From positions 81,458,841 through 81,522,840 of the forward strand of contig OV884015.1 of the NCBI GenBank assembly GCA_930367205.1: a stretch of DNA of 64,000 nucleotides. The letters run 5' to 3'. The position numbers and the translations under genes are program-made. Source of the stretch: Acanthosoma haemorrhoidale (Eukaryota > Arthropoda > Insecta > Hemiptera > Acanthosomatidae). Shown one piece after another: positions 1 through 12,359 of the stretch; the stretch's first letter is position 1; each line of letters begins with the position of its first letter. The notes under the pieces are model-generated. The model was not told the DNA's origin. It saw nothing but the letters and a program-made list of their open reading frames with translations, and made no database searches.

Positions 1-1307
1 GGCCTCTTTTAACTAAAGTAGTAATTGTATGAAAAGAATACTTTAAATAGTTATTACAACCATATATTAATTGAAATAAAAAATATATGCATACCTGATG
101 TAATGGTAATGGTGTGATCGTAGTACATTATTCGATTAGTCCACAAACTGGAACCAACTTGAACACCTGTGGGAAAATAATAACAATGATAGAAAACAAA
201 GGTGATCTCAAATCTGTCAATTCCCTACTAGAGGAATGGAAGCATTAAACTATCAATCATGGCACACTTCTTAAATTCTATTTTAGCTTTCGCATACAAA
301 GTTTTTTGGAAAACAGTTTTGCATTATTGCTATTATTGCTATAGTCTGTATACTATAGAGTAATATACTACCTACTGAAAAATAAACACCTGTTAGTTAA
401 TAATTAAATACAAATTCATGTATCCAGATGATTTTGTTGTGACTATTTAGTCACTAATTGTCTTTTTTTATTCATCATTTGCATTTGGCATGATTTTTAT
501 TTTTCTATAAAAGTGCAGTCTTAAAGAGATTTATTAGTGTTTTATCTGGGTTTTCTTCATTGTCTTGGCAAATCTACTCTAGATTGGTGGTCATCTGTAT
601 ACTGTTCTCTCAGTTTGTTGTTGATTCAGTGATTTAAATATTACCTCAATAAAATTAAGCTTGGTTGTACTGTAATTTGTTTTGCACATTATTATCTTAT
701 AGCAAATTACTTTTAAAATCTCATGATAAGATATCACAAATGGGATCAAGTGTTTAAGGCCATTTTCAAAGTTTATTGCTCTTTTGCTCATCCAATATCT
801 CTGTAATAAAAAAAAACTGTGTACGTCATACCTATATTGGAGCATATGAAGCCTTTCAGATAATAACATTTTATCAATATGATAAAACATGAACTTTGGA
901 AAGTATTCAACAATCAACTTTTTCTTGAATAATTTAAATGTTCATGTGAGTGGTAAGCCTCTATTAGAAATGTATAACTTGTATTGATTATTTTGTCTTA
1001 AATTTGTGTACCAGCTAAGTTATATTTAACCAATAGTCACCCTCATGCATATATTTTTTGTCTATTGAAATGTAAATTCATACAATTAACCTTAACCCTC
1101 TTCAGTCATCTTTAAACGTTTATACAATCCATTTAAACTTTTTTTCAACCACAACAAACATGATTTCACTTAAATCAAACTTTAATCAATTGAATACGCT
1201 TCAGTGATTAAATAATAAATAACAAATGATTAAATAAAGCACATATTTCAAATAAGGTGTATAGTTATTCCATTTACAAATGCCTACCTATTTTTCAAAA
1301 TTATAAT

Positions 1308-1339
<32 letters not shown>

Positions 1340-1861
1340 TCAATTAAGTTACTCTAACCTTAAATCAAGTCATTCTATACATACGACCATTATCAGTCAT
1401 GTAACTATATAATTCCTCTTTGTAGGGTTTTAGGAATATGCAATAATATATACAGGGATGATCTGTGGGGTCACACATATACATAGTCAAATCTACGAAA
1501 TAAATTCTGGAAAGAACTGGGTTATTACATGAATAAAGTTAATTTAAATTTTTTTGTGATTAATGCAAATGTTAGTGGATTATTTCAAGTAAATTCATAG
1601 AGAGCCCCATCTGGGACAGGAATCCCTCCCATGGTAGAGCTAAAAAAAAAAAAAAAATGCCTAGTTCCTTGAAGAAACTATCTTCTTTGGTACAGTGCCT
1701 CTAGCTCCAAATTAAACCTCTTTTGTTTTGAACTGTCATTCCCTGAACTCGTTCAAAAATGTTTCTTTCGGGAAGGAAATACATTTGCTATATATTCTCC
1801 TTTTTTTTTTTTTACATTATCTGGTCATTGTACCTATTTACATTATAATTATAATCTACAT
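1..1861. other. AT-rich intergenic DNA, no gene seen
   Basis: No convincing exon, RNA gene or element is seen. The longest open frame here (minus strand, 591-917) has AT-driven composition and no recognisable motif. An AT dinucleotide microsatellite lies at 1315-1340. Confidence 0.6.
1315..1340. repeat. (AT)n microsatellite
   Basis: Thirteen uninterrupted AT dinucleotides. Confidence 0.9.
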
Positions 1862-2440
1862 TTTTTATTCCCCCTTAGCTCTCAAATTTTTAAGATTATA
1901 GATAAGGGAAAAATAAAGGGAATTTATTTGGGGTGAGCGGATCCTTTTACTAGGAGTACCTGTTTGAAGGTGGAGTGAGGGAATTAAGGAGTGTGGGAAG
2001 CCTCGGTAGAGGTGGAAATGTTGCGGTGCAGTGGTGAGAGTCCACTGAAGGCTGAGCCTAGAGTCTCTCTAGGCATGTAGTGGAAGCTCATTCAGTTGGA
2101 AAGCAGTGATGGGTGCCCGTCAGAGGCCTGTTGTTGGTTGGCCAATGGCCGTAATGTCCACCATTTGGTCTGCTTTCCCAGATCTAGAGATTTGCCATCT
2201 TGCAGGTAGTGGTGGGGGTGTGAGGTCTTGGAATAGGGGGTTTTGGCAATGTTTCATCGAGTCGAAGAATTTGATATGTCTTCTTCTGAAGGCTTCGGTG
2301 ATGGTGGGGACCTCGAACTTTTCGTGAATGTCAGGATAATTATACCTATTATTATAATAACTGCTGTTAAACTGCTCTTGTGGGAGGTGACAATTTCAGC
2401 ATACCTCGTCAAGTCATCAGTTTCTATTCAGTAGATCTCA
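1862..2440 (-). mobile_element. Jockey-type LINE 3' fragment (family C), decayed
   Basis: Read on the minus strand, 2250-2310 encodes a stretch containing RRRHIKFFDS. The same motif occurs in the C-terminal tail of the Jockey-A copies at 12.6 and 61.6 kb. The 3' UTR (about 1870-2060) is diverged but alignable to the pieces at 19.4 and 21.3 kb, which share a run ending in GAGAGCTAAGG followed by an A-rich tail (T-run on the plus strand). The copy has stops and no complete ORF. The upper boundary is uncertain; similarity may continue to about 2570. Confidence 0.65.
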
Positions 2441-4935
2441 TCAAAGCATCTGCATCCCTTGGTCTTCAACAGTTCAATGTTTTTCTACACATTGTGATGT
2501 TGACGGATTCAAGCCTTTTCCTAGTGCACGGGTTGCTGTTTTTGTCAGTCTCCGCATAGAAGGGTCCAGAAAATGATATGATTAATAATATAAAATTATA
2601 TTTTATTACCATGGATTCATGCTGCAAAAGATTAAGATCCTACAAATAAAATTGTAAATACTACAGTTTCTTGATCATTATCTAACCCATATGCAGGTAA
2701 GGGATCTCAGGTAGGATGAAAACAAAAAGTTTGATTAAAGTTAGGTGTCCTAATTAAGTCTTTTTTGAGGCATCGACAAATAGAACCAAACCTATTTCAG
2801 ACAACTCTCAAATGTAGAACATCTTTATCAATTAAAAACCAAAGACTGCCAGACAACACTAACATCAAATTGTATCTACTCCTCTATATTTTAAAACCTA
2901 CACTTCTCAAATGTTTACAAGTCACTCTAAATTATGAATAAACCAAATATCAAATACAAAACAGTGGACTCCTAACTTGTGCACCCTTTAAGTCATTAGT
3001 ATAACTTTTTTTTTTTACCATCCTGTAATTCCTGACTAAAACAAAACATTCATTAAATTATTAAAATTAACATTTATTAAATAACATATGTCCTATTTGA
3101 AAATTTTTTCTGAATGAAGTGCAATTGTTCTTTTATCATTTTCAGCCCTGCCATTCTGTTAATTTTTTCCAAATTTCAATAAAAACTATAGGTAAACTTT
3201 TATTTTAGATGATTAAAAATTTAGTATTTATACCCTCCCCCCTAAAATGGGATAACAATTTCATTCCTTCTCTTTTGATTTCATCATTTAGTATATTTTC
3301 CCTAACAGTATCCATAATCTATTATCCCTTCCCAATAACAAAGACACTGGTGATTTGTATAACTGTACTTTGTATCGTTGTTCGAAACCAAGAGAAATTT
3401 CCCTAGTGCATCTTGTTAAAATATAGGATTCCCCTACATCCACCTACAATTTTTTATGTGTTAGGTTACTGATCATACCATCATTTTGATGTATTAAGCT
3501 CCTATTTCCATAATTTTACTATTTCATATATCCTGAGTATATAATAAGTATTATTGAAACCATGTCCACTTTTTAACTCAAACGAATATGATCATCGTAA
3601 TTTTGAGATCAGTAAGAAGTAGCTGAATTACATTAATCATACAAAAATGTTAAAAGATTAAACTTTGAAATACTTTTTAAAAAATGATGGTAATAATAAA
3701 AAAATCAGCATTTTAAAAATAATAATTTAATTTTTATACATATTTACATTCAAACACAAATTTTAAAATCCATTGTATAGCACAGTTTTTGAAAAATAGA
3801 AATTTATTTGGAAAAATAGTAGATAGTAATGTAGTAAAAACATGTTAAGAAAATATAAAATAATCATTAATTCTAATAACATTTTTCTTTTTCATATAAG
3901 TATGTGAGAACATAGTATAATAAAAGTACAAAATTACATAAAGTTCACTTATTTAAAAATATGCCAATAAAACTCTAGTACAACATACAAAAACATAACA
4001 ATAATACAAAATAATTGAAGGGTCATACATAATATTACACCATGATTCCAAACTTTTTATAAATATAACATTCTATGAGTTAATATATGCATATACGGTC
4101 TATTATTAACATTGATTACTCTAGAAAAATGAATAATCTGTAAAGTGTAAATAATTTACTATGTATATTTGCAAATAAGTCATGGCTTTTCAGTCATGAC
4201 TCAAATCTCGAAACTATGATTTTGACTTATTAATGATTAAATAACAAACAAATCTGAACTTATTCATTAATAAAATTTTTTATAAAAGCAAATAGTCAGT
4301 GGTTCTAAAATAAGGAAAATACTTATCACATTTTTAAGTTATTTACAATTAAATCATTGACTAAAAAAATGCATTTTGAAGCGAGGAAGAAAGTTTCAAT
4401 AAAACGGCTAGTTCAGTTGTAAAGTATAAATATCTATCATAAATAAAAATTACTAAAATCAATAATACTTAAGTTGTATTGTTATAATAGTAAAATGTTT
4501 TTGTAAAATAAATAAAATTTACAAATAAAAGAAACTGAAACTGTTACAACATAATTACAATCAGTTTAGTCTTATAAAGCAGTCACATTTCAATTCGTAC
4601 AAGCCATAAAAAGACTTTACAAATTTTATCAGTGAAATATATGAAATAATTACTGAAAGTAATATATTAAATTTTAACTAGTTGTAATGACCAATAGTCA
4701 AACAAGGTAACATATGCTAAAAAGCCGACAAATTATAGGGTTTTTTTTCAAAAATATATCAATACATTTATGTCAAAAAACCACGTATAAATAATGGAAT
4801 ATCATGTTAATTTTACATAAGTTGACTTCAACATACAATGCACTGCCTTCCAGAATGAAATTTTATACCCTCCTAAATCCAACAAAAACATAATTTACAT
4901 TCAATTATCTTCAGAGTGGATTGGGTTTCGATAAG
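2441..4935. other. AT-rich DNA, includes presumed 3' UTR of the gene ending at 4936
   Basis: No gene is recognised. For a minus-strand transcript ending its coding region at 4936, a canonical AATAAA (plus-strand TTTATT at 3803-3808) lies about 1.1 kb downstream, so part of this stretch is probably 3' UTR. The rest is low-complexity AT-rich sequence. Confidence 0.45.
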
Positions 4936-5058
4936 TTAATAAATTAACCACTGATAACTTAATGTTGCAGCTATTAATGTCAAACATATTGCAGCAGCCA
5001 GAGCCGAGGGTTGTGCTGTTTCTTCTCTATCTTCTTCTACTGGGAGAAATTCAAGTAC
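4936..5058 (-). CDS. Terminal coding exon of an unrecognised membrane-anchored protein
   Basis: The minus strand shows a good 3' splice site (pyrimidine-rich TTTTTCTTCTTCCATCAG ending at 5059) followed by 40 codons and a TAA stop. The peptide starts VLEFLPVEEDREE, is acidic at first, then has about 22 hydrophobic residues (from SALAAAICL) running to within a few residues of the C-terminus. Such an ending fits a GPI-anchor signal or a tail anchor. The exon starts in phase 0, which matches the phase-0 donor of the exon at 7258-7388. I do not recognise the family. Splice sites, phase and composition support a real exon, but transcript evidence is lacking. Confidence 0.6.
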   Translation of the reverse strand, partial: VLEFLPVEEDREETAQPSALAAAICLTLIAATLSYQWLIY

Positions 5059-5242
5059 CTGATGGAAGAAGAAAAATATGAATATGATTCCTTGAGTATT
5101 TAAAACAAAAAAATTAATATAAAAACATAAATATTTAAGTATTTTGAAAAACACTTGGTTTGTTTATTTTTTTTAAAATTATTTTATGATTTTGTGCGCT
5201 CCCATTTAGAGCAAACAGGGTGGTCTGAACAGTAATAAATGA

Positions 5243-5353
5243 GGGTGGTCTGAAAAGTTTCCGACCTAAGCTTTTATTTTAGCTTTTATTTCACTAGCTT
5301 TTATTTATTTTATTATCATCTTCATGTTGAGGTCGGAAACTTTTCAGACCACC
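5243..5353. mobile_element. Short MITE-like element with near-perfect 24-bp inverted ends
   Basis: GGTGGTCTGAAAAGTTTCCG... at 5243-5267 is the reverse complement of 5330-5353. Between them are about 60 bp of AT-rich DNA with four AGCTTTTATTT-like repeats. The ends resemble Tc1/mariner termini and a TA follows the right end, but a matching left TA is not clear. A partial extra copy of the left end (AGGGTGGTCTGAA) sits about 25 bp upstream, at about 5217, suggesting a nested or aborted duplication. Confidence 0.6.
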
Positions 5354-5899
5354 TATGTATACTATCAGAAGAGATCTAGTCATTAAATAACTTTAATTTC
5401 TATCTAGGCATATGAACCTTCGTACCACAAGGCAGTTACAACTACTACGCCATATGAGAGCCATGAAATTCTCCTTAAAATAACTTCAAATATGTAAGTA
5501 AACAATAAACAAGTAAGTAAATTCAAATAAGTTCAATTTATTTTATTTTTATTTATAATACTCAGTTCACAGTGAGCAAAATAATTTTCCCTAGCTAAGG
5601 CTAGAAAAAGCCATTAACTTTTAGGTCACAAGTATCTTACAGGGCTCACCCCTGTCACTTAAATGAGTTGGGGAGAATCTGAGGCAGATTAACAAGCATC
5701 AAATGTTAATTATTTTTATTCCTTTTTTTTACTGACAATAATTTAAAAAAATACATTTCATACTCAAGATTATTAGGTATACTATTCAATAAATTTATGA
5801 TCCCATAGAATTACTGCAACTCGAGGTAAGATCGACTGGGAGTTGGTTGTCACGTAATTGGTAGGCTAGGCTTTTATCTCTCAGTTAATTTTGGTTTTG

Positions 5900-6045
5900 T
5901 AAGCTGGAGAATCATTTATTCTTGTGGAGGCTTACTCAGCCTCTGACCCCCACAAAGAAAAAATCCGTAGGGGAGCCCGGAATCTAACTAGGGTCTCTAT
6001 AAGTGAGAGTCAACATTCTAACCACTAAGCTGTAGGGATAACTAC
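5900..6045 (-). mobile_element. tRNA-Glu-derived SINE (head 5963-6038)
   Basis: On the minus strand 6038-5963 resembles a 76-nt tRNA: acceptor start TCCCTAC, A-box-like AGCTTAGTGGTTA, CTC in the anticodon-loop position (as in tRNA-Glu), B-box-like GTTAGATTCC and a 3' acceptor strand CTACGGA. The acceptor pairs at only 5 of 7 positions, so this is a tRNA-derived sequence, not a working tRNA. It is followed by TTTTTT (a possible Pol III stop) and a non-tRNA body with a GAGGCT/AGCCTC stem, as in tRNA-headed SINEs. Confidence 0.6.
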
Positions 6046-6144
6046 AGTACAAAAACCGAAGCTCGACTACAGTAATCCTAATCAATTAATGGACCTTGAA
6101 TGTTACAGGTTTTTTTGTTTTTTTTTACTGACTTGATAATTTAA

Positions 6145-6420
6145 AATATATATATCTGTACCTCGCAGGGATACAACACTATGTTCATTTTCATAACTTT
6201 ACAGGAGAGGAGTTTTAAACTTTTTTTCAACAAAAAGTGTTTGTATTGGCACAGCTATTTATTGAGATGTTGAAACAATATTTTACCAGAACATTCTATT
6301 TATTGTTATTTACATCATGCAGTTGTTATAAAATGAAAAAAAAACTTTTTTACGGTTTTTTTTTCACTTGGACAAAAAAATGGACATAGTGTTGTATCCC
6401 TCCGAGGTACAGATATATAT
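6145..6420. mobile_element. MITE-like element, about 38-bp terminal inverted repeats
   Basis: The left end (ATATATATCTGTACC..., reading on through GGGATACAACACTATG) is matched by an inverted copy at about 6381-6420 (CATAGTGTTGTATCCC...GGTACAGATATAT) with only a few mismatches. The interior of about 200 bp has no coding potential. Size, ends and flanking TA-rich context fit a Tc1/mariner-type MITE. The exact TA target duplication is obscured by the TA-rich flank. Confidence 0.65.
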
Positions 6421-7257
6421 CATTCCTAAGCTTAGTCAGTAAACTAATCACTGATTTAAATTAATTTATGATTCAACAGATAAGTAGGATTTCTATAAAT
6501 ATGTCTTTCTTATAAAATTACCTTAACTTTAGTAAACACTGATTATTCTAAGGGAACAATAAACAAAATATTTAAAGAATTTATCCAGGCTCACGGGGAG
6601 TAGAAGTGTTATAAAGGTTCCTAAAGAGACAGGGAATTTTTTTTTTTTCACCTGTAACTGTAAATTATATACTTCATTTCATGAGGTCATTCACAACCAT
6701 CTATAGATGTCCCTTCTCCAAGTATTCTACTTTATGCTTCCATCCCAACAAGATATTTCCAAAGACTTCTCTTATTTCAAAGAGCTCCAAGTTGGCAATA
6801 GTTAGTGCCATAGTGGCAATTAAACATTTAATTAGACTGTTCAGACTACTTTCAATATATTTTTTGTCTCATTTTTCAGGATTTCTGGCACATGTATTTT
6901 AAATTGTTCAAAATTTTTTGTATTCTAGTTATGCTTTCTACCACAGTTGAATAGTTAAGACTTTTTTGTTGACTGTCAGGATACGTGTTTTCTGACAGTT
7001 GAAAATTCCTTACTGAATAGAGATTCTCTGTTGAAATATCTCTCTGTGTTCGCTTATGTTACAGTTTGCTTATTAGAAGTTTAATGGCAAGTCCATTTTG
7101 GGAAGCTCAGTACATGCATATAAAAATGTATAAGATATAGTCACTATCTAATTACATATAGAGAAACACATAGCTACAAAATTAAGAGACTAGTAAATAA
7201 GTAAAAAATAAATAATATTTGTATAAATCTGTTAGATTTAAATTAATTCAACATTAC

Positions 7258-7388
7258 CTCCACATCACATCTGAACTTGACACTTCTTTTGCATTCATTT
7301 TCCCTCCTCCAGAAAAGAAAACCAGAATCTCGCCTGTCCAATATCCACTTTGGATGGGTGCATTCCATTTTAGTGACAGATTTGATAA
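7258..7388 (-). CDS. Internal coding exon of the same unrecognised gene
   Basis: The minus-strand exon of 131 nt lies between acceptor TTTAATCCACAG (ending at 7389) and donor GAG|GTAATG (from 7257 down). Entered in phase 1, so that TT completes a codon left by the upstream exon, it reads 43 codons open. The peptide contains MECTHPKWILDRRDSG and a second Cys pair in NECKRSVKFRCDVE. It leaves in phase 0, exactly as the terminal exon at 4936-5058 requires. Three cysteines and W/R-rich composition suggest a folded secreted or lumenal domain. An in-frame ATG (the M of MECTH) could act as a start if the noncoding exon at 9123 is used. Confidence 0.6.
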
Positions 7389-7399
7389 CTGTGGATTAA

Positions 7400-9122
7400 A
7401 AAAAAAAATATATTAATACAAGAATATAATTACTCGTCTAAATATTATAATTCCTTATATATAAAGTATATATTGATGCTTCCTTATAATTTACAATAAA
7501 TACATCAAATAGTAATCTATGGTAAAATAATAATTAGTATAAGTAATCAAAAGGCAGCAAAGAAACACATGATCCAATCTTCCAGTTTCTGTTCCAATGA
7601 AAACTTCAATAGAAAATAAAAATGTTTTCCCTTGAGGACCTACGGATCATCCAATGGTGTTCCTCCAAATCTCTTGTAATGGCATTTGAAAATGAGAGTC
7701 TAATGACCTATTGACGTCAGATGCTGAGAGAGGTAGAAATTCGATCACTGCGCAGTTTAAAAGTAAAAGTGCATTTTTTGGCAATTTGGGTGTATCACAT
7801 TTAGACTACTGCCGTTTTGGATGCTGTTGTTTACTACTACAACCACACCTAACACTATACTTGTTTACTACTTCTAACATATTTTAGGAGTCCACTGATG
7901 AAAACTCGAGATAGGACGAGAGCAGCCCCAGCTCTTAGAAACAGACCGGGCCCAAGAGGCTCTCTAGTCCCCAGTATTTCATAGTAAACAAGGTATGATC
8001 GGAAGATGAAGATAAAAATAAACAAGTAAACCATCTAACTTATATACATTAGTACAATGTTTACGTTTTCGTATGCATGGAAAAGTAAAAATCCTCCCAT
8101 TACCTCAGGGCTTGTATTTTACATTTTTGATCTTGCTATTATTTTCCTATATATTTGATAATTGACATCATGTGTGTGATTATAAATCTGTTTCTATGTG
8201 ATTTTTTTTTTTTTTTAATTCCATCCTATAATTAAACACATTATAGCTACAACTTAGGAAAATTAAATATTTGATGATAATTACTTCAAATTTTGCATTT
8301 TGGATTCGCTCCAAATTACATTTCAAATATCCATAATAGAAAATAAGGATTATTTTTTTTAAATATGTTGAATTTTCAGAAAATAACTTTAAAGGTGAAA
8401 CATAAGATTTTCTTTCGGCAGTAAATGTTTCAAAAACAAATTGTCTTCATGATAAAGTATTTGTGAGATGCAGTATGATTGTTGCACCCAAGCGAAGGGC
8501 TCCGGAATGCCAGAACAGCGACCAACCCGTAACCACATTTTAATTAGTGTATTAATAACTAATTGTAGCAAACGTGTTTTATATTGTTGTATTCCTTGTG
8601 GATATAACTAGGTTTCTATAAACAAGGTAAGGCAGATTATTGAGAAAAAAAAATTGAAAATCCAAATCCTCCTAGTACCTCTAAGTCTGGATTACTGTAG
8701 GCAGACCATAAACTATATTAAATTGTTACTATAGATCAATCTTGTTTATTTATTTATCTTATTACTGACTATTGTTTTAAAACGTTGTTTTATCCCCCTA
8801 TTTCAATTACAATACATTACTAGTGTGGGCATATATATCAATCCATTGACAAGCAAGTAACTTTTCATGTGTGCATTTGAGCAGACGTTTAAATGTCGTA
8901 AATTATAACTTAATTACGATCAGTTATGGAATCTAATCTAATATAGTTAGACAAAGACAAAATTAATTCGTGCCCCGATACAATTTTTTCTTTGGGTATT
9001 AATAAATAATAAATCTTGTTATTAATAAAATAATGGTGAAGGGCATAGTATATATCAGAACACTGTAAATAATGCACAATATGGATCTGTGAACACTGAT
9101 AAGGCGACACGGAGTCCCTTAC
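7400..9122. other. Intronic or intergenic DNA
   Basis: No exon is recognised. 7640-7990 and 8440-8530 are less AT-rich and look like decayed repeats, but I could not match them to another place in the window. A 60-aa minus-strand frame at 8389-8571 has no recognisable motif. Confidence 0.4.
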
Positions 9123-9330
9123 CTTGACCGAGTAGTGTTGGCACTGCCGGCGAGAAGCACTGCCCGTGTGGAACTGTCGGCGTTTGTTAACTCCTTCCGC
9201 GGCCTTTATCAGCTACGGGGCGGGGGTCAACTTGCTCAACAGATCTCGTCGATCCGGCAACTGTTTGGTCTCAACGCACTGTGTTGTTGACCGGTGTTGC
9301 TTCTGTATTGGAATGTGTTTGCTGTCTCTT
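9123..9330 (-). promoter_or_regulatory. Candidate first exon and promoter, CpG-rich, minus strand
   Basis: This is a GC- and CpG-rich island in AT-rich surroundings. On the minus strand it ends in a consensus 5' splice site, GGTCAAG|GTAAGG (donor at 9122-9117). A TATAAGAG lies at its upstream edge (about 9334-9327 on the minus strand), about 25-35 nt before the likely start. In the frame that would join exon 7258-7388 it contains a stop and no later ATG, so it would be 5' UTR. It may be an alternative first exon of that gene or belong to another transcript. Confidence 0.4.
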
Positions 9331-12300
9331 ATAATCATTAAAAGCACCACTGTTCATCAGTAAACAAAGGAGAACAATAACAGTGGTTTCTTTGATTTGG
9401 TCTGTAGGGATTTGTTTTGTTTTTTTCAAAACTAGGAAACATTATTTTTTTACCCTGTGCTTACTTATGCCTATTATGGTCTTGGCTTTCACCAGTTGAA
9501 GCTAAAGAATTAAAATTTATATAGAGGTCCAATTTGACATTGGGAGGAAATGACAAATATTTCCATAACTAGAAGAGAATTAAATTAAAGATCGTCCTTA
9601 AAGTAAATTATAACTACAGAAAAGTGCCATCAACCTGTTAGCCCAACAAGAGTTTGTTAGAAGCATAACATTAAACATGGTAGTTCTATTTGATGCTCTC
9701 ATAACACTTTTTTTTAGATCTTTATTGGAAAAAACGATAGGCTTATTATGATAAATGAACTCGTTCATACCATACTTATAATATTGAATCCTTTCAGTCA
9801 TTTATCGAGTAAATTTATCAGGAATTAAATTTTTTTAATAACGCACTGAGCAGGGAATAAATTTAAAGATCTTTACAACCTGATTAATAATATGAATCAT
9901 GTGTTGGCACTTTAATGGACTATAATTACCAAAAAGCCATTAAAGCTTCCATCAAAATTGTGCTTGTATTTTTTTTTTCACCCCCAGTTTCATGTAGAGG
10001 GATGATAACCTCTAAATAAAACTAAACATATACTAAAAATAAACGTAACAAAGGGTCATTAATCAAAGTTGTACTCATAAAATAAATATTTTCCTATCAT
10101 ATAAAAAAAGGTACCATGTGCCATGACTAGTGGAACTCCTAACTGTATCCTGGGTTTGCCTTTTACCAGATTATTAACTAAATCCCTTTGATGTAGCTTC
10201 AGTGGCCAATGGCTCAGGATAAATAGCACACCTTTATCAAGTATTTAGCAAGTTGTGCGAGTATTGATGAACTGAACTTTCCTGTCTGGTCGGCACAATG
10301 CTAGAATAGCATATGAAAGAACTCAAGTTGGTCGGTTATCTAATGCTTGTTGACTTCATTAGCGAATGTTCAAAGAAGCAACATTACGCAAAAAACTGAT
10401 AATAGACTTACTAAACCCATTTATGGATGAGAGCAACGCGCTAGTTATGTAAACGTTCATAAAGCGATTAATTATTAATAAGTCGGGAGCTCTACCAACT
10501 GAGCTGCCCTGCCTCGAGTGGCGACCTACCCAATATGAATCATCTCTGTTCTAAACTCTCGCAAAAAGGCCCTGACTAGATATTGAGGAGGTCATGAGTT
10601 CGAGACCTGATCTTGCCAGTAATTTTTCTTTAGAATTTGATTGTTAATTATTATAAATAATAGTGGCTCAATACCATAGTAAAAAACTTCTTGTTTAAGA
10701 AGTAATTTTATCAAGAGAAAGGCTTCTTTCTTCTACCTGTAATTTCTGCGATAGAAGTCATAAAATTTACTCAATCAGTTTCCAATTTTAAACGTATATT
10801 CCAAATCACCTTAGTTATTGGTTAAATACAAACATGGGAAATATGGAGAAAAAAATATGTATAAAATTTATGGGCTCGACTTGGCCATTATCTTTAAATA
10901 TTTCATCTTCTGAGGGAAAACTCCAGCACGGAAGCAATAAAATATTTAAAGATTTTATATATCGTTCATAATTGAGTTTTAAAAAACTATTAAATAAAAA
11001 AAAACCTTGAGGTTACTGATCTAAGGAACAACTAGTTTGCGCAAATGATGACCTTTCATTTGACTGCAGTCAGAGGCGGAAGCGAATTCGTCTGAAACAC
11101 TAAAAATAGACTCTGACATTAAAAATATCCCAGCTGGCATTGATGGTTTTCAAACTGGATCCATGCATAATCCAGGCTGAACGAACGAGACAAGTTTTTT
11201 TCAAGGCTGTAGTGAACAGATCGGACAGACACGTTACACTTTGACCAGAAGCGGAAACGTCAATAGGGCACATTGAAATCCTACCCAGAAAAAAATGTTT
11301 AGCATACAAAAATGAACCAAAAACTTCCTCTTTCGCATTAGGTTGAGGCGTGCCGTCGTCAATACGGAAGGAGGCAGAGGGTGCGAGGAGTTGACACCCC
11401 ATCTTGTTCGAGGATGTCCTCAGAAGTAAATATTATATTTAACTATCCTCAAGCAGCCTGTGTCATCCCCAGTAATAGTTCTTACAAATAGTTAAATATA
11501 AGAAAAGTACAAAACAATTAGTAACAATGTTAAAGGACATTCGTTGGTACGCTAAATTTATAGAATAAGTCGTTCAACGAAGAGCGATTCAATGATGAAA
11601 ACTAAATGATCCATAGATCAGTATCCTCAGCAATTTTTATTTATTTTGTCGTTTACCTGACTAAAGTATTTATTTTTTTATATCAAGCGGAGAAACCATA
11701 CCGAGTTATGCTATGCACGTGGGACTCGGGGAGAGTACCTTCTGATCTTATAATTGACCATCTAGTTGATTTTATCTATAAAAAAAATCTTTATTTTATT
11801 TCTTAAACCATCGTGGTCACTCAATATAGCTTTTTTAACAAATGATGAAACTTTTAAATAAATACATAAAAAGTCGGCTTGGAACGTGTTATGGATACAC
11901 GATTTCTATAGTTGGTTTTCAAGATTTTTGAAACATTGACATTTTTGTCACAATGGCATCTTTAATACTCCCCAGACTTCGAGGTAGTGAAGCTAGCCCG
12001 ATTTGTTTAATGTTCCAATTTCACCCCACTTTACGCTATTGTATTATAGCCAAAAATGGCCTATTTCCAGATGCTTTAGTGTGTATCTTCAAAATGTCTG
12101 ACCGATCGAATCATTTTTACGACTACCAGCGTAAAACGAACAACCTGACAGTTATTGTTATGTTGAGACATCTGTCCAGTTAACGTCTAAGTCTATCTAT
12201 TACTGTAACGCAATAATATGGTTTAGCCTGATTACAGTTTTTAAATAATGATTTTATCTGTGGGAGTATTTATCCAACGATTGCCACGTAAGTTAAACTA

Positions 12301-12359
12301 AAGTAGAGCCTCTCCCTTCCGCTGAGGAATCAAACTTTAAAAGTAATGGTTCGATGACC
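9331..12359. other. AT-rich DNA with decayed tRNA-like pieces
   Basis: No gene is supported. 10485-10512 holds a minus-strand A-box-like GCAGCTCAGTTGGTAGAGC, and 10585-10615 a plus-strand B-box-like GAGTTCGAGACC. The two are in opposite orientations, so they do not make a tRNA. A 100-codon minus-strand frame at 11100-11402 and a 76-codon plus-strand frame at 11953-12183 have less biased composition but no motif that I recognise. Confidence 0.4.

Noticed and set aside
591..917. 108-codon minus-strand frame
   Set aside because: AT-driven composition, no motif, no regulatory context.
10485..10615. tRNA gene from nearby A-box-like and B-box-like sequences
   Set aside because: The two boxes are on opposite strands and no cloverleaf can be drawn.
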